Shown piece by piece: positions 17,634 through 26,572 of a DNA stretch of 64,000 nt. A program made the translations under genes and the position numbers. The number at the start of each line of letters is the position of its first letter. The first letter of the stretch is position 1. The notes below the pieces were generated by a model. That model was not told the origin of the DNA, searched no databases, and worked only from the letters and a program-made list of their open reading frames with translations. The stretch lies in the NCBI RefSeq assembly GCF_003609635.1, contig NZ_MCIA01000001.1, forward strand, positions 346,906 to 410,905. The letters run 5' to 3'. Source of the stretch: Lacrimispora algidixylanolytica. GTDB taxonomy: Bacteria; Bacillota; Clostridia; Lachnospirales; Lachnospiraceae.

Positions 17634-19153
17634 AATTAATGATTGCAGACGATGAGCGGATGATACGGGAATCCATCTCCACTCTAATTGACTGGAAGAG
17701 TCTGGGGATTGAACTGATTGGCACCTGCAGCGACGGGATTGAAGCCTATAACATGATCCTTGATGAAACACCTGACATTGTTCTTACCGACATCCGCATG
17801 CCAGGCTTATCCGGTCTTGATCTGGTGAGTCGGATCTCACAAACTGATTTGAGCACTCAATTTATCATTCTTTCTGGATTTGGAGAGTTTGAATACGCCA
17901 AACAGGCCATGAAATACCGGGTCCATCACTATTTATTAAAGCCCTGCAACGAAGGCCAGATTATTGAAAGCATGAAGGATGTGGTAAAGGAGTATTACCA
18001 CCGTCGCGCATTTCAGGATCTTAAGGACAGGCAAAAGGCCCTGACCGACAACCTCCATCACAGCGTTTTGGCTAACGTCATAAATGAGGGGATCTTTCTT
18101 CAAGAGTCCTCCGAACGGGAATGGAATTCTTATTCTGGCTTCATGGATTTTTTTAACACTGGCTACGAGATGTGTTATCTGCATTATCTGGAAGAGGAAT
18201 ATTTAACATCGGTTTTAGACCAGGTTTCCTTCTATATGAAGGAACATGCGCCAGGAATCACGATTTACAGCCTTTATGTAAAGAATACCCTGATCCTGTT
18301 TTTTGAGAGCCATCAAGTCTCCTATGAAACCTTTGATGCCTTTATGAAGTCACTGTCTTTGGGAGAACTGCCTATTGAGCTCCAGTACATAAGAACTACA
18401 TTTTCAAACCTTTCCAGCCTAATTGAGACATTGACCGGCAAGGTCAGACGGTACGGCATGATTTATTTTATGAATGGTCTTCAGCCAGTTCCTATCTGCA
18501 ATTATAAGAATCTGATTGCTAAAATTGAACAGCTCACTACTTCCCTTATGCAATCAAAAAGCCCCCAGGCCGATATCTTCCTAGAGGAATTAAAAAATAC
18601 GCTAGACAATATTAATAATCTGGATTTTTTAAAGCAGGCAGGCTCTCGCATGGTAATTAAGTTCACAACAGGAAACCGGTATTACTCTTCTCTGGAAGCC
18701 ACCGAATACTTAATGTCCCTAAATGAACAAACCGACATTGAAAACCTACGCTCCATGCTCCTAGAAAAGATTTTACATATCCTAAAACGTCCCTATGAAA
18801 ATCCCCAGTCCTGCAGCACATTCATTGAGAAGGTCATGCAATATGTAGAGACTAACTTAAATAATCCCAATTTAACTTTAAAATGGATCGCAGAAAATTA
18901 TTTATTTATGAATGTGGATTATGTCAGTGCTCGTTTCATGAAGGAAACAAAGCAGAAATTCTCCAATTACCTGACAACGCTTCGCATACAAAAAGCGAAA
19001 CAGCTCCTAACGAAAGGAAATGCAGAGCAGATTCAAATGGTAGCAGAGCAGGTGGGCTGCGGTAACAATCCTCAGTATTTCAGCCAGATCTTTAAAAAGC
19101 ATACGGGAATGACTCCCACCGCTTTTATTAAGAAAATGAACGGAGGAGAATAA
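17627..19153 (+). CDS. YesN-type response regulator with AraC output domain
   Basis: A 508-residue regulator. The receiver has IADDERMIRES, phospho-acceptor DIVLTDIRMPGLSG near residue 54, and the Lys in LLKPC. A long middle linker follows. The C-terminal AraC domain has two helix-turn-helix units ending in the signature CGNNPQYFSQIFKKHTGMTPTAF. The start at 17627 uses AAGGAGAAG inside the end of the kinase gene, giving a 7-bp overlap. It probably activates the divergent ABC importer through the direct repeats found there. Confidence 0.93.
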   Translation: MLKLMIADDERMIRESISTLIDWKSLGIELIGTCSDGIEAYNMILDETPDIVLTDIRMPGLSGLDLVSRISQTDLSTQFIILSGFGEFEYAKQAMKYRVHHYLLKPCNEGQIIESMKDVVKEYYHRRAFQDLKDRQKALTDNLHHSVLANVINEGIFLQESSEREWNSYSGFMDFFNTGYEMCYLHYLEEEYLTSVLDQVSFYMKEHAPGITIYSLYVKNTLILFFESHQVSYETFDAFMKSLSLGELPIELQYIRTTFSNLSSLIETLTGKVRRYGMIYFMNGLQPVPICNYKNLIAKIEQLTTSLMQSKSPQADIFLEELKNTLDNINNLDFLKQAGSRMVIKFTTGNRYYSSLEATEYLMSLNEQTDIENLRSMLLEKILHILKRPYENPQSCSTFIEKVMQYVETNLNNPNLTLKWIAENYLFMNVDYVSARFMKETKQKFSNYLTTLRIQKAKQLLTKGNAEQIQMVAEQVGCGNNPQYFSQIFKKHTGMTPTAFIKKMNGGE

Positions 19154-19160
19154 GTCCAAA

Positions 19161-19199
19161 AATGCCCTGACTGGTCTTTCAAACCACTGTCAGGGCATT
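19161..19199 (-). terminator. hairpin terminator between yesN-like gene and sugar isomerase gene
   Basis: An 11-bp stem (AATGCCCTGAC) plus an inner TGGT/ACCA stem. The T-run is on the minus strand, so it best terminates the isomerase operon. It may also slow plus-strand readthrough. Confidence 0.65.
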
Positions 19200-19212
19200 C
19201 CACTCTATTACC

Positions 19213-19275
19213 TATCGTCTTTAATCTGTAATCTATAGTCTTTAATCTGTAATCCATAGTCTATAATCTGTAACT
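19213..19275. repeat. three tandem copies of a 21-bp repeat
   Basis: Consecutive units at 19213-19233, 19234-19254 and 19255-19275 share the core atagtctttaatctgtaatc with a few changes. The array is intergenic, AT-rich and lies between two 3' ends. Confidence 0.8.
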
Positions 19276-19287
19276 ATAGTGTGTATT

Positions 19288-20136
19288 CTATAATCTCTCA
19301 AGTATCTTCCTAAGTGCTTCGCAAGCAATGGTAAACGATTCTTCCCCACTCAGCTTTTTCTTCTCTACCGCACTCTGCTCTAAAGCACTAAATCCAGCAA
19401 AATCAGCCAGATGTGGCTCCAGAGATAAGAAGCCCTGATATCCACTGTCTTTTAACATTATAAGAATCTTTTCCACATTCCCATCCCCATAACCTGCTGG
19501 AACTACGCTGCCGTCAGACCACAAGGCATCCTTAATGTGAATGTAAGCAATATACGGTTTTAACATCTCGTATGCCGCTATGGTATCCTGTTTGCACTGG
19601 ACAAAGTTTGCGAAGTCAAACACTGCCTTAAAATGCTCTCCATAAAACTCCTTCATAAGTTCCAAGCAGCGATCTGCCATATCTCCATAGATATCTTTTT
19701 CATTTTCATGAAGAAGAATGATATTGCTGGTTTTTGCATAATCCACAAACTGTCCCATCTGGTCCATAACCTTTCCACGGTATGGGTCATAACTTTCATT
19801 CTCAGGCATGAAAAAGCTAAACATACGTATATAAGGTGTCTCCATCTCATGGGCAATCTCAACGGTATGCTTATAAAGCTCCATGTGTGGTGTGAAATCA
19901 TCGGTGATTTTGATTTTACCAATGGGAGAACCAACAGAAGATAGTTGAATTCCCGAATCCGTTAACTGCTTTTTGATTTCCTTTGCTTCACCCACGCTAT
20001 ATTCTACAAGGCCTTTTCCATTGACCCCACGCATCTCTACATGATGTATATTAAGCTTTTTTAAGACCTGAATCTGCTTGCTTAAGTCCGTATCAATTTC
20101 ATCTGCAAATCCAGATAGTTTAATCCCTTCCCACAT
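19288..20136 (-). CDS. sugar phosphate isomerase/epimerase-like TIM-barrel protein
   Basis: A 282-residue xylose-isomerase-like barrel (AP-endonuclease 2 family). Metal-binding positions are suggested by HHVEMRGVNG, LLHENEKDIYGD, FDFANFVQC, AYIHIKDALW and the C-terminal SLEPHL strand. The start at 20136 follows AAAGGAG. It ends an operon of two Gfo/Idh oxidoreductases. Such trios catalyse oxidation, epimerisation and re-reduction of sugars or inositols. The substrate is not identifiable. Confidence 0.8.
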   Translation of the reverse strand: MWEGIKLSGFADEIDTDLSKQIQVLKKLNIHHVEMRGVNGKGLVEYSVGEAKEIKKQLTDSGIQLSSVGSPIGKIKITDDFTPHMELYKHTVEIAHEMETPYIRMFSFFMPENESYDPYRGKVMDQMGQFVDYAKTSNIILLHENEKDIYGDMADRCLELMKEFYGEHFKAVFDFANFVQCKQDTIAAYEMLKPYIAYIHIKDALWSDGSVVPAGYGDGNVEKILIMLKDSGYQGFLSLEPHLADFAGFSALEQSAVEKKKLSGEESFTIACEALRKILERL

Positions 20137-20209
20137 AACCAATTCTCCTTTTTTCGTGCCAGTAACAGCCTATTTTTTATATCGTTCTCTACGATTAAAT
20201 GTGTCTATC

Positions 20210-21370
20210 TCAATAGCTTCCTTCTGTGCTAAATACCACTCCAGAGCCTTCCTTTTTCTTAGAAGCCTTACGGCGCTTTGTCAATTCCTCTAAGAATAGA
20301 TCTTCATCAAAAGGAAGTTCAATATCTTTCTCCAGCCAGCTAGATAAATGCATGGCATTTGATAAGGTCAGGCCATTGATGCCTTCCACCCCTTCTGCCA
20401 CAAGTGGTGTTTTATGAAGAATTCGATTGGCAAATGCCTTCATTATTCCCATATGCTGCTCATTAAGCCCATCTGTCTCCACTTCGGTTACGGTACATTC
20501 CGGCGTATCAAATCCGCCTTTTGCCGTCTTACAGAAAGTACGCTCATTCTCAGACAGCTTGTGAAGCGTTAGCTTATTATCTTCACAGACAAGCTTGCCC
20601 ATTTCCAGGGTGACTTCAAACCGATTGGTACCAGGTGCATCGGCTGTAGTGGTCACAAATACGCCCGTGGCCCCATTTGGATATTCCATGTAAGCCGTCA
20701 CGTCGTCTTCCACCTCAATGTCATGCCATTTCCCATTGTGGCAGAATGCTCTCACCTTACTTGGCATTCCACAGATCCACTGGAGAAGATCCATGTTATG
20801 AGGACACTGATTCAATAAAACTCCGCCACCTTCTCCATCCCAGGTTGCTCTCCAGCTTCCAGAATCATAATAGGACTGGGTGCGATACCAATCGGTTACG
20901 ATCCAGTTGACTCTCTTAATGGCTCCAAGTTCTCCACCAGTCACCAGCTCATGCATTTTACGATAAATGCAATTGGTTCTCTGATTAAACATCATGGCAA
21001 ACACACGGTCACTTTTCTTTGCCGCCTCATTCATTTCCCGTACCTGCTTGGTATAAACGCCAGCCGGTTTTTCACACAATACGTGAAGACCTTTATTTAA
21101 GGCGTATATGGTCAGCTCCGGATGCTGATAATGAGGAACTGCAATCAGCACTGCATCACAAGCTCCTGAATCGATCAAATCTATCCCTTCCTCAAAGATA
21201 GCCACTGATTCCGGCAAGGTTTCTTTCGCCCAGGTCCTTCGGCTCTCCTGCCTGTCTGCTACCGCAGTTACGGTAAGCTCAGGAAGCTTTGCTTCCAATA
21301 AGCTCTTTAAATGACCAGATCCCATATTCCCGATTCCAATAATGCCTAGTTTTACCTTTTCCATCATCAT
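20210..21370 (-). CDS. Gfo/Idh/MocA-family oxidoreductase
   Basis: A 386-residue NAD(P)-dependent dehydrogenase. The Rossmann motif is LGIIGIGNMGSGH, the Lys-Pro motif is HVLCEKPAG, and the catalytic helix is NQCPHNMDLLQWICG. Three ATGs stand in a row (21370, 21367, 21364); the later ones have better spacing to AAGGAG. Its 5' end overlaps the stop of the upstream paralogue by 4 bp, so the two are translationally coupled. Both may act on the same sugar in opposite directions. Confidence 0.85.
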   Translation of the reverse strand: MMMEKVKLGIIGIGNMGSGHLKSLLEAKLPELTVTAVADRQESRRTWAKETLPESVAIFEEGIDLIDSGACDAVLIAVPHYQHPELTIYALNKGLHVLCEKPAGVYTKQVREMNEAAKKSDRVFAMMFNQRTNCIYRKMHELVTGGELGAIKRVNWIVTDWYRTQSYYDSGSWRATWDGEGGGVLLNQCPHNMDLLQWICGMPSKVRAFCHNGKWHDIEVEDDVTAYMEYPNGATGVFVTTTADAPGTNRFEVTLEMGKLVCEDNKLTLHKLSENERTFCKTAKGGFDTPECTVTEVETDGLNEQHMGIMKAFANRILHKTPLVAEGVEGINGLTLSNAMHLSSWLEKDIELPFDEDLFLEELTKRRKASKKKEGSGVVFSTEGSY

Positions 21371-22386
21371 CTCTCCTTATTTCTAGCTGATTCATAAATG
21401 TCCATTACCGTATTAAATGTATTTTCAACAGAAGGCAAATCATTTCCATAAGCCTCTCCTGTTTCAATGCAGTGATAAAAGTCCTTAATACAAGCTTCGT
21501 GTCCTCTCCCCCAGTATTCCTTTCCAGGAGCCAATCCCTTTGCCTCCTGGAAATAAATCGGTTCTTCCTCTTCCCAGGTCCTGTACCAAACAGAGCCACC
21601 TTCCAGTCTCACCACGCCTTTTTCGCATACCAGTTCAATCAAGATAGGAGCATCATATCCAAAAGCCGTTGTGGCGTAAAATGTGGCCCGTACCGGATCC
21701 TCTCCTTCGGTAAATTCCATATAAGCTTCTACCGTATCTTCTACCTCTACAACATTTTTTAGATGATGGTTACTAATAGTTGCCTCCGTTTTCATCGGCT
21801 TCCCAAGCCAATAAAGCAAAAGGTCCAGGGTATGAACCGACTGGTTAATTAAGACTCCGCCACCCTCAGTATTAAGGCTTCCCCGCCAGCCGCTTTCTGT
21901 ATAGTAGGTTTCCCCCCGGTTCCAGGTTACAAAGGCTCTTCCTCCCTTTACCTTACCAAGAATTCCTTCTCTTAAAATCCGGCCAACCTCTTTACTCGTC
22001 TCGTTATAACGGTTTTGAAAACAAATGCCAAGTCGCCCTTTGCTTTCTTTCTCCGCCTCAGAAAGCAAGCAAAACTGCTCTCTGGTTATTGCAGGAGGTT
22101 TTTCCATAAATACAGATATTCCTTTTTTTAATCCTGCTACAGCCAGGTCTACATGACAAGAATGTGGAGTACAGATATGGATTGCATCCAAATCCCCATA
22201 TTCAAGCATCTCTTCCAGCGAGCCATAGACCCCTGCTTCTCCTCCCGTATATTCCTTGGAGTATTCTTCCGCTCGTTCTTTCTGGATATCTGCAAAAGCA
22301 CAAAGATTGACGTTTGAAAGTCCCTTTAAACTTTTGGCATGAACCCTTCCGATACCACCACACCCAACGATGCCAACCCAAACCAT
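21367..22386 (-). CDS. Gfo/Idh/MocA-family oxidoreductase
   Basis: A 339-residue paralogue of the next gene. It has WVGIVGCGGIGRVHAKSL at the N-terminus, SVFMEKPPA as the Lys-Pro motif and NQSVHTLDLLLYWLG as the catalytic segment. The start at 22386 begins the Rossmann strand directly; the longer frame adds 31 residues without conserved features. It is the first gene of a three-gene catabolic operon, divergent from an AraC-type regulator. Confidence 0.85.
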   Translation of the reverse strand: MVWVGIVGCGGIGRVHAKSLKGLSNVNLCAFADIQKERAEEYSKEYTGGEAGVYGSLEEMLEYGDLDAIHICTPHSCHVDLAVAGLKKGISVFMEKPPAITREQFCLLSEAEKESKGRLGICFQNRYNETSKEVGRILREGILGKVKGGRAFVTWNRGETYYTESGWRGSLNTEGGGVLINQSVHTLDLLLYWLGKPMKTEATISNHHLKNVVEVEDTVEAYMEFTEGEDPVRATFYATTAFGYDAPILIELVCEKGVVRLEGGSVWYRTWEEEEPIYFQEAKGLAPGKEYWGRGHEACIKDFYHCIETGEAYGNDLPSVENTFNTVMDIYESARNKER

Positions 22387-22508
22387 GATTCCATCCCCTT
22401 TTCTTTTTGCCGTTTCTATGATAGATTTATTATATACTTTTATTAACGCAATTTGTTTGCGTAGATTGACTAGAAACATGCACAGATTGTCTTTTTAAGG
22501 AGGCTCCC

Positions 22509-23354
22509 ATGAAAAAGGAAAATCTTTACCACTACAGTGAATTTTCCGAACCCTTTAGTTGTGACTTCACCACCAGCCATGCGGCAGGAAATGTAGATTT
22601 TCACATGCATAACAGCCATGAGATTTATCTCCTTTTGGACGGACATATCCAGTATTTTGTGGAGAATGCGTGTTATGACATGAGTCCTGGAAACTTAATC
22701 CTATTCTCCAACCGAGAGATACACAAAGCCATTAATACAAACAACGAACCCTTTACCCGCCTTGTTATCCACGTAAAACCAGCTTTTATACGCCCTTACT
22801 CCACACCCCACACCAATTTACTTGATTGTTTCCACAGGGAGCCAGGAGTAAACAACTTAATCTCTCTTTCCAAGGAAGAAAATGATTCCCTGATTGCCAT
22901 GGCAAACACTTTAATTGAGGCAAAAAAAAATCACGGCTCATTTGGCAGTGATTTAACGGAACTTACAACGTTACTTCAGATCTTAATCCTGATTAATAAA
23001 ACATACAAAAAGACTGGCTCCAAGAATACCTCACCAAGACCTCATAAGGCACAGGCCATCATGGGTTATATTGATGAAAATTTAACATCACCCATGACAC
23101 TGGATTCGATCTCCCACGCCTTATCTCTTGACAAGTATTATCTAAGCCATTTATTCAAATCAGAAACAGAAAGCAGCATCTTCCAGTACATTGTGGTAAA
23201 ACGGGTGGCCCTGGCAAAGGAGTTTTTATTAAAGGGACATACCGTTTCCGAAGCCTGTTATCTATCTGGGTTTCATGATTATTCTAACTTTATCCGCACC
23301 TTTCGTCAGACAACAGGCTGTACCCCTGGGCAATTTAAGCGTCTCAACCAGTAA
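22509..23354 (+). CDS. AraC-family regulator with cupin sensor domain
   Basis: A 281-residue regulator. The N-terminal cupin has the HMHNSHEIYLLLDG metal/sugar-binding strand near residue 35. The C-terminal AraC domain has two HTH units (SISHALSLDKYYLSHLFKSE and the signature SGFHDYSNFIRTFRQTTGCTPGQF). It is divergent from the Gfo/Idh operon with a 122-bp shared region, so it is the likely activator of that operon. AGGAGG precedes the start. Confidence 0.9.
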   Translation: MKKENLYHYSEFSEPFSCDFTTSHAAGNVDFHMHNSHEIYLLLDGHIQYFVENACYDMSPGNLILFSNREIHKAINTNNEPFTRLVIHVKPAFIRPYSTPHTNLLDCFHREPGVNNLISLSKEENDSLIAMANTLIEAKKNHGSFGSDLTELTTLLQILILINKTYKKTGSKNTSPRPHKAQAIMGYIDENLTSPMTLDSISHALSLDKYYLSHLFKSETESSIFQYIVVKRVALAKEFLLKGHTVSEACYLSGFHDYSNFIRTFRQTTGCTPGQFKRLNQ

Positions 23355-23358
23355 CGAA

Positions 23359-24117
23359 TTATTTGAGCTTATAGACTGGGTCGGCAGGATAGCCGCCCCG
23401 GATCTTTTGCATTCCTCTTTGTATGGCGTCCTTTGACTGTTTCCAGTCTGCATCCTTATTGATATAATCGAATTTTTCTATGAACCAGTCAATATCCCCT
23501 GACATCCGTTCCATATTTTCTTCCATCAACTGAAATAGGATAGGGTAAAATTCCTTCCGTTCCCCATCAGTCAAGTACTTATCAGCCCCGTTGCATAAAT
23601 CCCCAAAGTGGTGAAAACAAAAACCCTTGCTCTTTGTTAGCTTTTCGCGAAAAGCAGAATCATTCTTATAGAGATGAAAAAAGGTAACCACGTAACGTTC
23701 ATAACGCTTTGAAAAGCGGTCACAGATATAACATGTCTTTTCTCTGGAAGTGACCCAATCCCGGATAGAATTTCCGTTACTCACTTTTTTAGTCAATCGA
23801 TCTTTTAAGGAAGTCTTTTGTGGGGCAAAGCTGCCAAACTCTTCCTTCATCTCTTTCATCAGTTTTTTATAATAAGTCTTAAGAATCCACCCATTACCAA
23901 GGGCATTTCCGTAATCAAACATCTTTTTTTGATGGGTACGGCAAAATCCTTCCTGGTCAGTCGATTCCCTGGTATCAGGTTCCATGTAAGAGGCACAGGA
24001 GCCCAGCGCAAAGTCCATTAATTCCTGCTCCGCTTTCCGCTCCAAATAACAAAATGGGCATTCATCATTCTCATCCATGGCATCATTTAATGGTATTTCA
24101 TATAATTTTTCCTTCAT
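23359..24117 (-). CDS. cysteine-pair protein of unknown function (DUF6062-like)
   Basis: A 252-residue soluble protein rich in Cys, His and Lys. Paired cysteines sit in ECPFCYLERKAEQE near residue 20 and KTCYICDRFSKRYERY in the middle, with FCRTHQKKMFDYGNALG and GFCFHHFGDLC between and after. The pattern suggests two metal or Fe-S binding knuckles. I believe similar proteins are filed as DUF6062, but that name is from memory. A terminator separates it from the two-component gene upstream. It converges on the AraC gene with a 4-bp gap. Confidence 0.6.
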   Translation of the reverse strand: MKEKLYEIPLNDAMDENDECPFCYLERKAEQELMDFALGSCASYMEPDTRESTDQEGFCRTHQKKMFDYGNALGNGWILKTYYKKLMKEMKEEFGSFAPQKTSLKDRLTKKVSNGNSIRDWVTSREKTCYICDRFSKRYERYVVTFFHLYKNDSAFREKLTKSKGFCFHHFGDLCNGADKYLTDGERKEFYPILFQLMEENMERMSGDIDWFIEKFDYINKDADWKQSKDAIQRGMQKIRGGYPADPVYKLK

Positions 24118-24141
24118 CTTCGCTTCCCTTTCCCTCAAAAC

Positions 24142-24178
24142 AAAAATGGCTGTGCCAGGATTACACCTTCGCACAGCC
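24142..24178 (-). terminator. terminator of the OmpR-type two-component operon
   Basis: GGCTGTGC pairs with GCACAGCC (24148-24155 with 24171-24178), and the minus strand continues as ATTTTTGTTTT. It lies between the response regulator stop and the CxxC protein start. Confidence 0.8.
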
Positions 24179-24211
24179 AGCATATTTGCTTTTCGCCCAA
24201 ACTTACAGACC

Positions 24212-24901
24212 TTAGACTTTAAACCGGTAGCCAACGCCCCAGATGGTTTCAATATACTGAGGTTTCGCCGTATTAAATTCGATTTTTTCCCTGATCTTCT
24301 TAATATGGACGGTTACCGTGGCAATATCCCCAATGGATTCCATATCCCATATTTTATTAAATAATTCCTCTTTTGTATATACGTGATTGGGATTTTGTGC
24401 AAGGAATGTTAAAAGATCGAATTCCTTAGTCGTAAAATTCTTTTCTTCTCCGTTGATCCATACCCTTCTGGCTGTCCGATCGACCTTAAGTCCACGGATC
24501 TCTACAATCTCATTGTCCGGTGTTCCGCTTCCAATCAGACGCTCGTAGCGAGCCATATGAGCCTTCACTCGGGCTACCATCTCACTGGGGCTAAAAGGCT
24601 TTGTGATATAATCATCGGCTCCCAGTCCAAGACCACGGATTTTATCTATATCCTCTTTTTTTGCAGATACCATAATAATAGGAGTATTCTTTACCTCGCG
24701 CACCTTTCGGCAGATCTCAAAGCCATCGATCCCAGGAAGCATCAGATCCAGTATCAACAGGTCAAAATCCTCACGTAACGCTAACGCCAGTCCTTCCTTC
24801 CCGTTATTTTCAATCTCTACTTCAAAGCCGCTAAGCTCCAGATAATCCTTCTCAAGTTCTGCGATGCTAACCTCATCTTCTACAATCAGTATTCTGCTCA
24901 T
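24212..24901 (-). CDS. OmpR/PhoB-family response regulator
   Basis: A 229-residue regulator. The receiver shows IVEDEVSIAELE, the phospho-acceptor LLILDLMLPGIDG near residue 51 and the Lys in YITKPFSPSE. The C-terminal winged helix includes VWINGEEKNFTTKEFDLLTFLAQN and VTVHIKKIREKIE. The start at 24901 begins the receiver directly and is preceded by GGAGG. It is 2 bp from the kinase stop. The regulon is unknown. Confidence 0.93.
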   Translation of the reverse strand: MSRILIVEDEVSIAELEKDYLELSGFEVEIENNGKEGLALALREDFDLLILDLMLPGIDGFEICRKVREVKNTPIIMVSAKKEDIDKIRGLGLGADDYITKPFSPSEMVARVKAHMARYERLIGSGTPDNEIVEIRGLKVDRTARRVWINGEEKNFTTKEFDLLTFLAQNPNHVYTKEELFNKIWDMESIGDIATVTVHIKKIREKIEFNTAKPQYIETIWGVGYRFKV

Positions 24902-24903
24902 TT

Positions 24904-26403
24904 CTATATGACCTCCTGGTATTTTCTTAACACAAAATGGATCTCCGTTCCAATCCCTTCCTTGCTGCTGGCCCAAATCCTTCCGCCATGATCCTCAATA
25001 ATCTTCTTCACGATGGACAAACCGATTCCGCTGCCTCCCTGAGACGAATTCCTTGAGGAATCCGTTCGATAGAACCGGTCAAAAATATTGGGTAGATCCT
25101 TTGCTGAAATCCCCTTGCCATTATCCTCTATGCCTACCTGGATAAAATCACCTACATCCTTAATCCGAATATTAATGATTCCGTTTCTCTTATCCATATA
25201 TTTGACTGAATTGCTGACAATATTATTAATCACACGGCGAAGCTGTTCTGCATCGGCTATAATCACCACATCTTCATCTACATAATTGAAATAACCAAGC
25301 TCAATGCTTCTGGCCTCCATCTCAAGCCCAACCTCATCGACACAGTCCCTAAAATAATTGGAAACACTGATTTTTGAAAAGGTATAGGGAATCTTGTTGG
25401 TATCGATCTTAGAATAAAAGGTCAGCTCATCAATTAACTTATCCATATCGTTGGCTTTGTTATAAATGGTGCGGATATAACGATCCAGCTTTTCAGGAGA
25501 CGAAGCAACACCATCCATAATTCCCTCTACATACCCTTTGATGGCTGTAATCGGTGTTTTCAAATCATGGGATATGTTACTGATCAGCTCTTTATTTTCT
25601 TTATCGTATTCAATCTTTTCTTCTGCCGATTCCTTTAGACGGATCCTCATCTCTTCAAAGTCTTGACAAAGTTGTCCGATCTCGTCATCCTCTTCAATCT
25701 CTAGTGAAAAATCTAAGTTTCCATCCCGTATCTTCTTCGTGGCTACCTCTAGACGTCCCAAGGGGCTTATGACAGAACGATATACCCACATCATAAGGAT
25801 AGCATCGGTAAATACAATGATCATAATACCAGCAAGAAGCATCTCCCACATCATTAGTTTGATCTCAGGAAGGAGCCCATCTATATTGGATACGATAAAT
25901 ACGCTTCCTAAACCTTTATCCGGAAATAAAAAATCAATTTGCTTCACCAGATGCTGACTTTCCCCATCTAGATAAATAGCACCATCCAGAGTGCTGTCCA
26001 TCTCCTCATACTTTGGGAGCTGGTCATATAGGGCCTGGGTGATGTGACTGTTGCCATCAAAGATTACCGTATCGCCCTTTCGAACAATCACATAGGCGTA
26101 CTTTCTTGACAATGTGTTATTTAACTTGTCCAGGTATTCCTTGTCGCCAAGCCGCTCTGGATCGCTTTGAATCAACTGGCCGATCTCATTTACCTCGTGG
26201 CTGGTCAAGCGGCTAAAAATCTGAATGGTATTGCCGGAAATCAGATCGATCTGATCCGTCAGATTATATGCTTTTCGAAAAGCATTCCTCTGATAACTGT
26301 TAAGTCCTGTCACAACACCGAATATAAGAGTCAGGGGGATCACCGTGATAATTATAAATGCAACCACCAATCGGGTTTTTAATTTTAATTTCACTATTCT
26401 CAC
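24904..26403 (-). CDS. HAMP-containing sensor histidine kinase
   Basis: A 499-residue membrane kinase. There is one membrane helix near residues 10-30, an extracellular sensor of about 140 residues, and a second helix near 180-205. A HAMP domain follows, then the HisKA box NISHDLKTPITAIKGYVEGI. The ATPase lobe has NNIVSNSVKYM, GIEDNGKGI and GGSGIGLSIVKKI. It is first in the two-gene operon with the OmpR-type regulator. The ligand cannot be inferred. Confidence 0.93.
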   Translation of the reverse strand: MRIVKLKLKTRLVVAFIIITVIPLTLIFGVVTGLNSYQRNAFRKAYNLTDQIDLISGNTIQIFSRLTSHEVNEIGQLIQSDPERLGDKEYLDKLNNTLSRKYAYVIVRKGDTVIFDGNSHITQALYDQLPKYEEMDSTLDGAIYLDGESQHLVKQIDFLFPDKGLGSVFIVSNIDGLLPEIKLMMWEMLLAGIMIIVFTDAILMMWVYRSVISPLGRLEVATKKIRDGNLDFSLEIEEDDEIGQLCQDFEEMRIRLKESAEEKIEYDKENKELISNISHDLKTPITAIKGYVEGIMDGVASSPEKLDRYIRTIYNKANDMDKLIDELTFYSKIDTNKIPYTFSKISVSNYFRDCVDEVGLEMEARSIELGYFNYVDEDVVIIADAEQLRRVINNIVSNSVKYMDKRNGIINIRIKDVGDFIQVGIEDNGKGISAKDLPNIFDRFYRTDSSRNSSQGGSGIGLSIVKKIIEDHGGRIWASSKEGIGTEIHFVLRKYQEVI

Positions 26404-26505
26404 TTCTCCTATGCTACTGTCTTAATACATAACAAAAAAATTATATAATGTAATGATATTATAACACAAATGGCCGTAACAATTTATAAAACAATTCTAA
26501 AATTT

Positions 26506-26555
26506 AAAAAGCTACGGCAACAGGTGGTTTTACCCTACCTGCTGCCGCAGCTTTT
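26506..26555 (-). terminator. metK terminator
   Basis: An extended stem (AAAAGCTGCGGCAGCAGGTAG and its near-complement) is followed by TTTTT on the minus strand, 18 bp after the metK stop. Confidence 0.85.
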
Positions 26556-26572
26556 AACAATTAATGGCTATA

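Noticed and set aside
19213-19275. Short repeats considered as a CRISPR array
   Set aside because: The units are adjacent with no spacers, and no cas genes are nearby.
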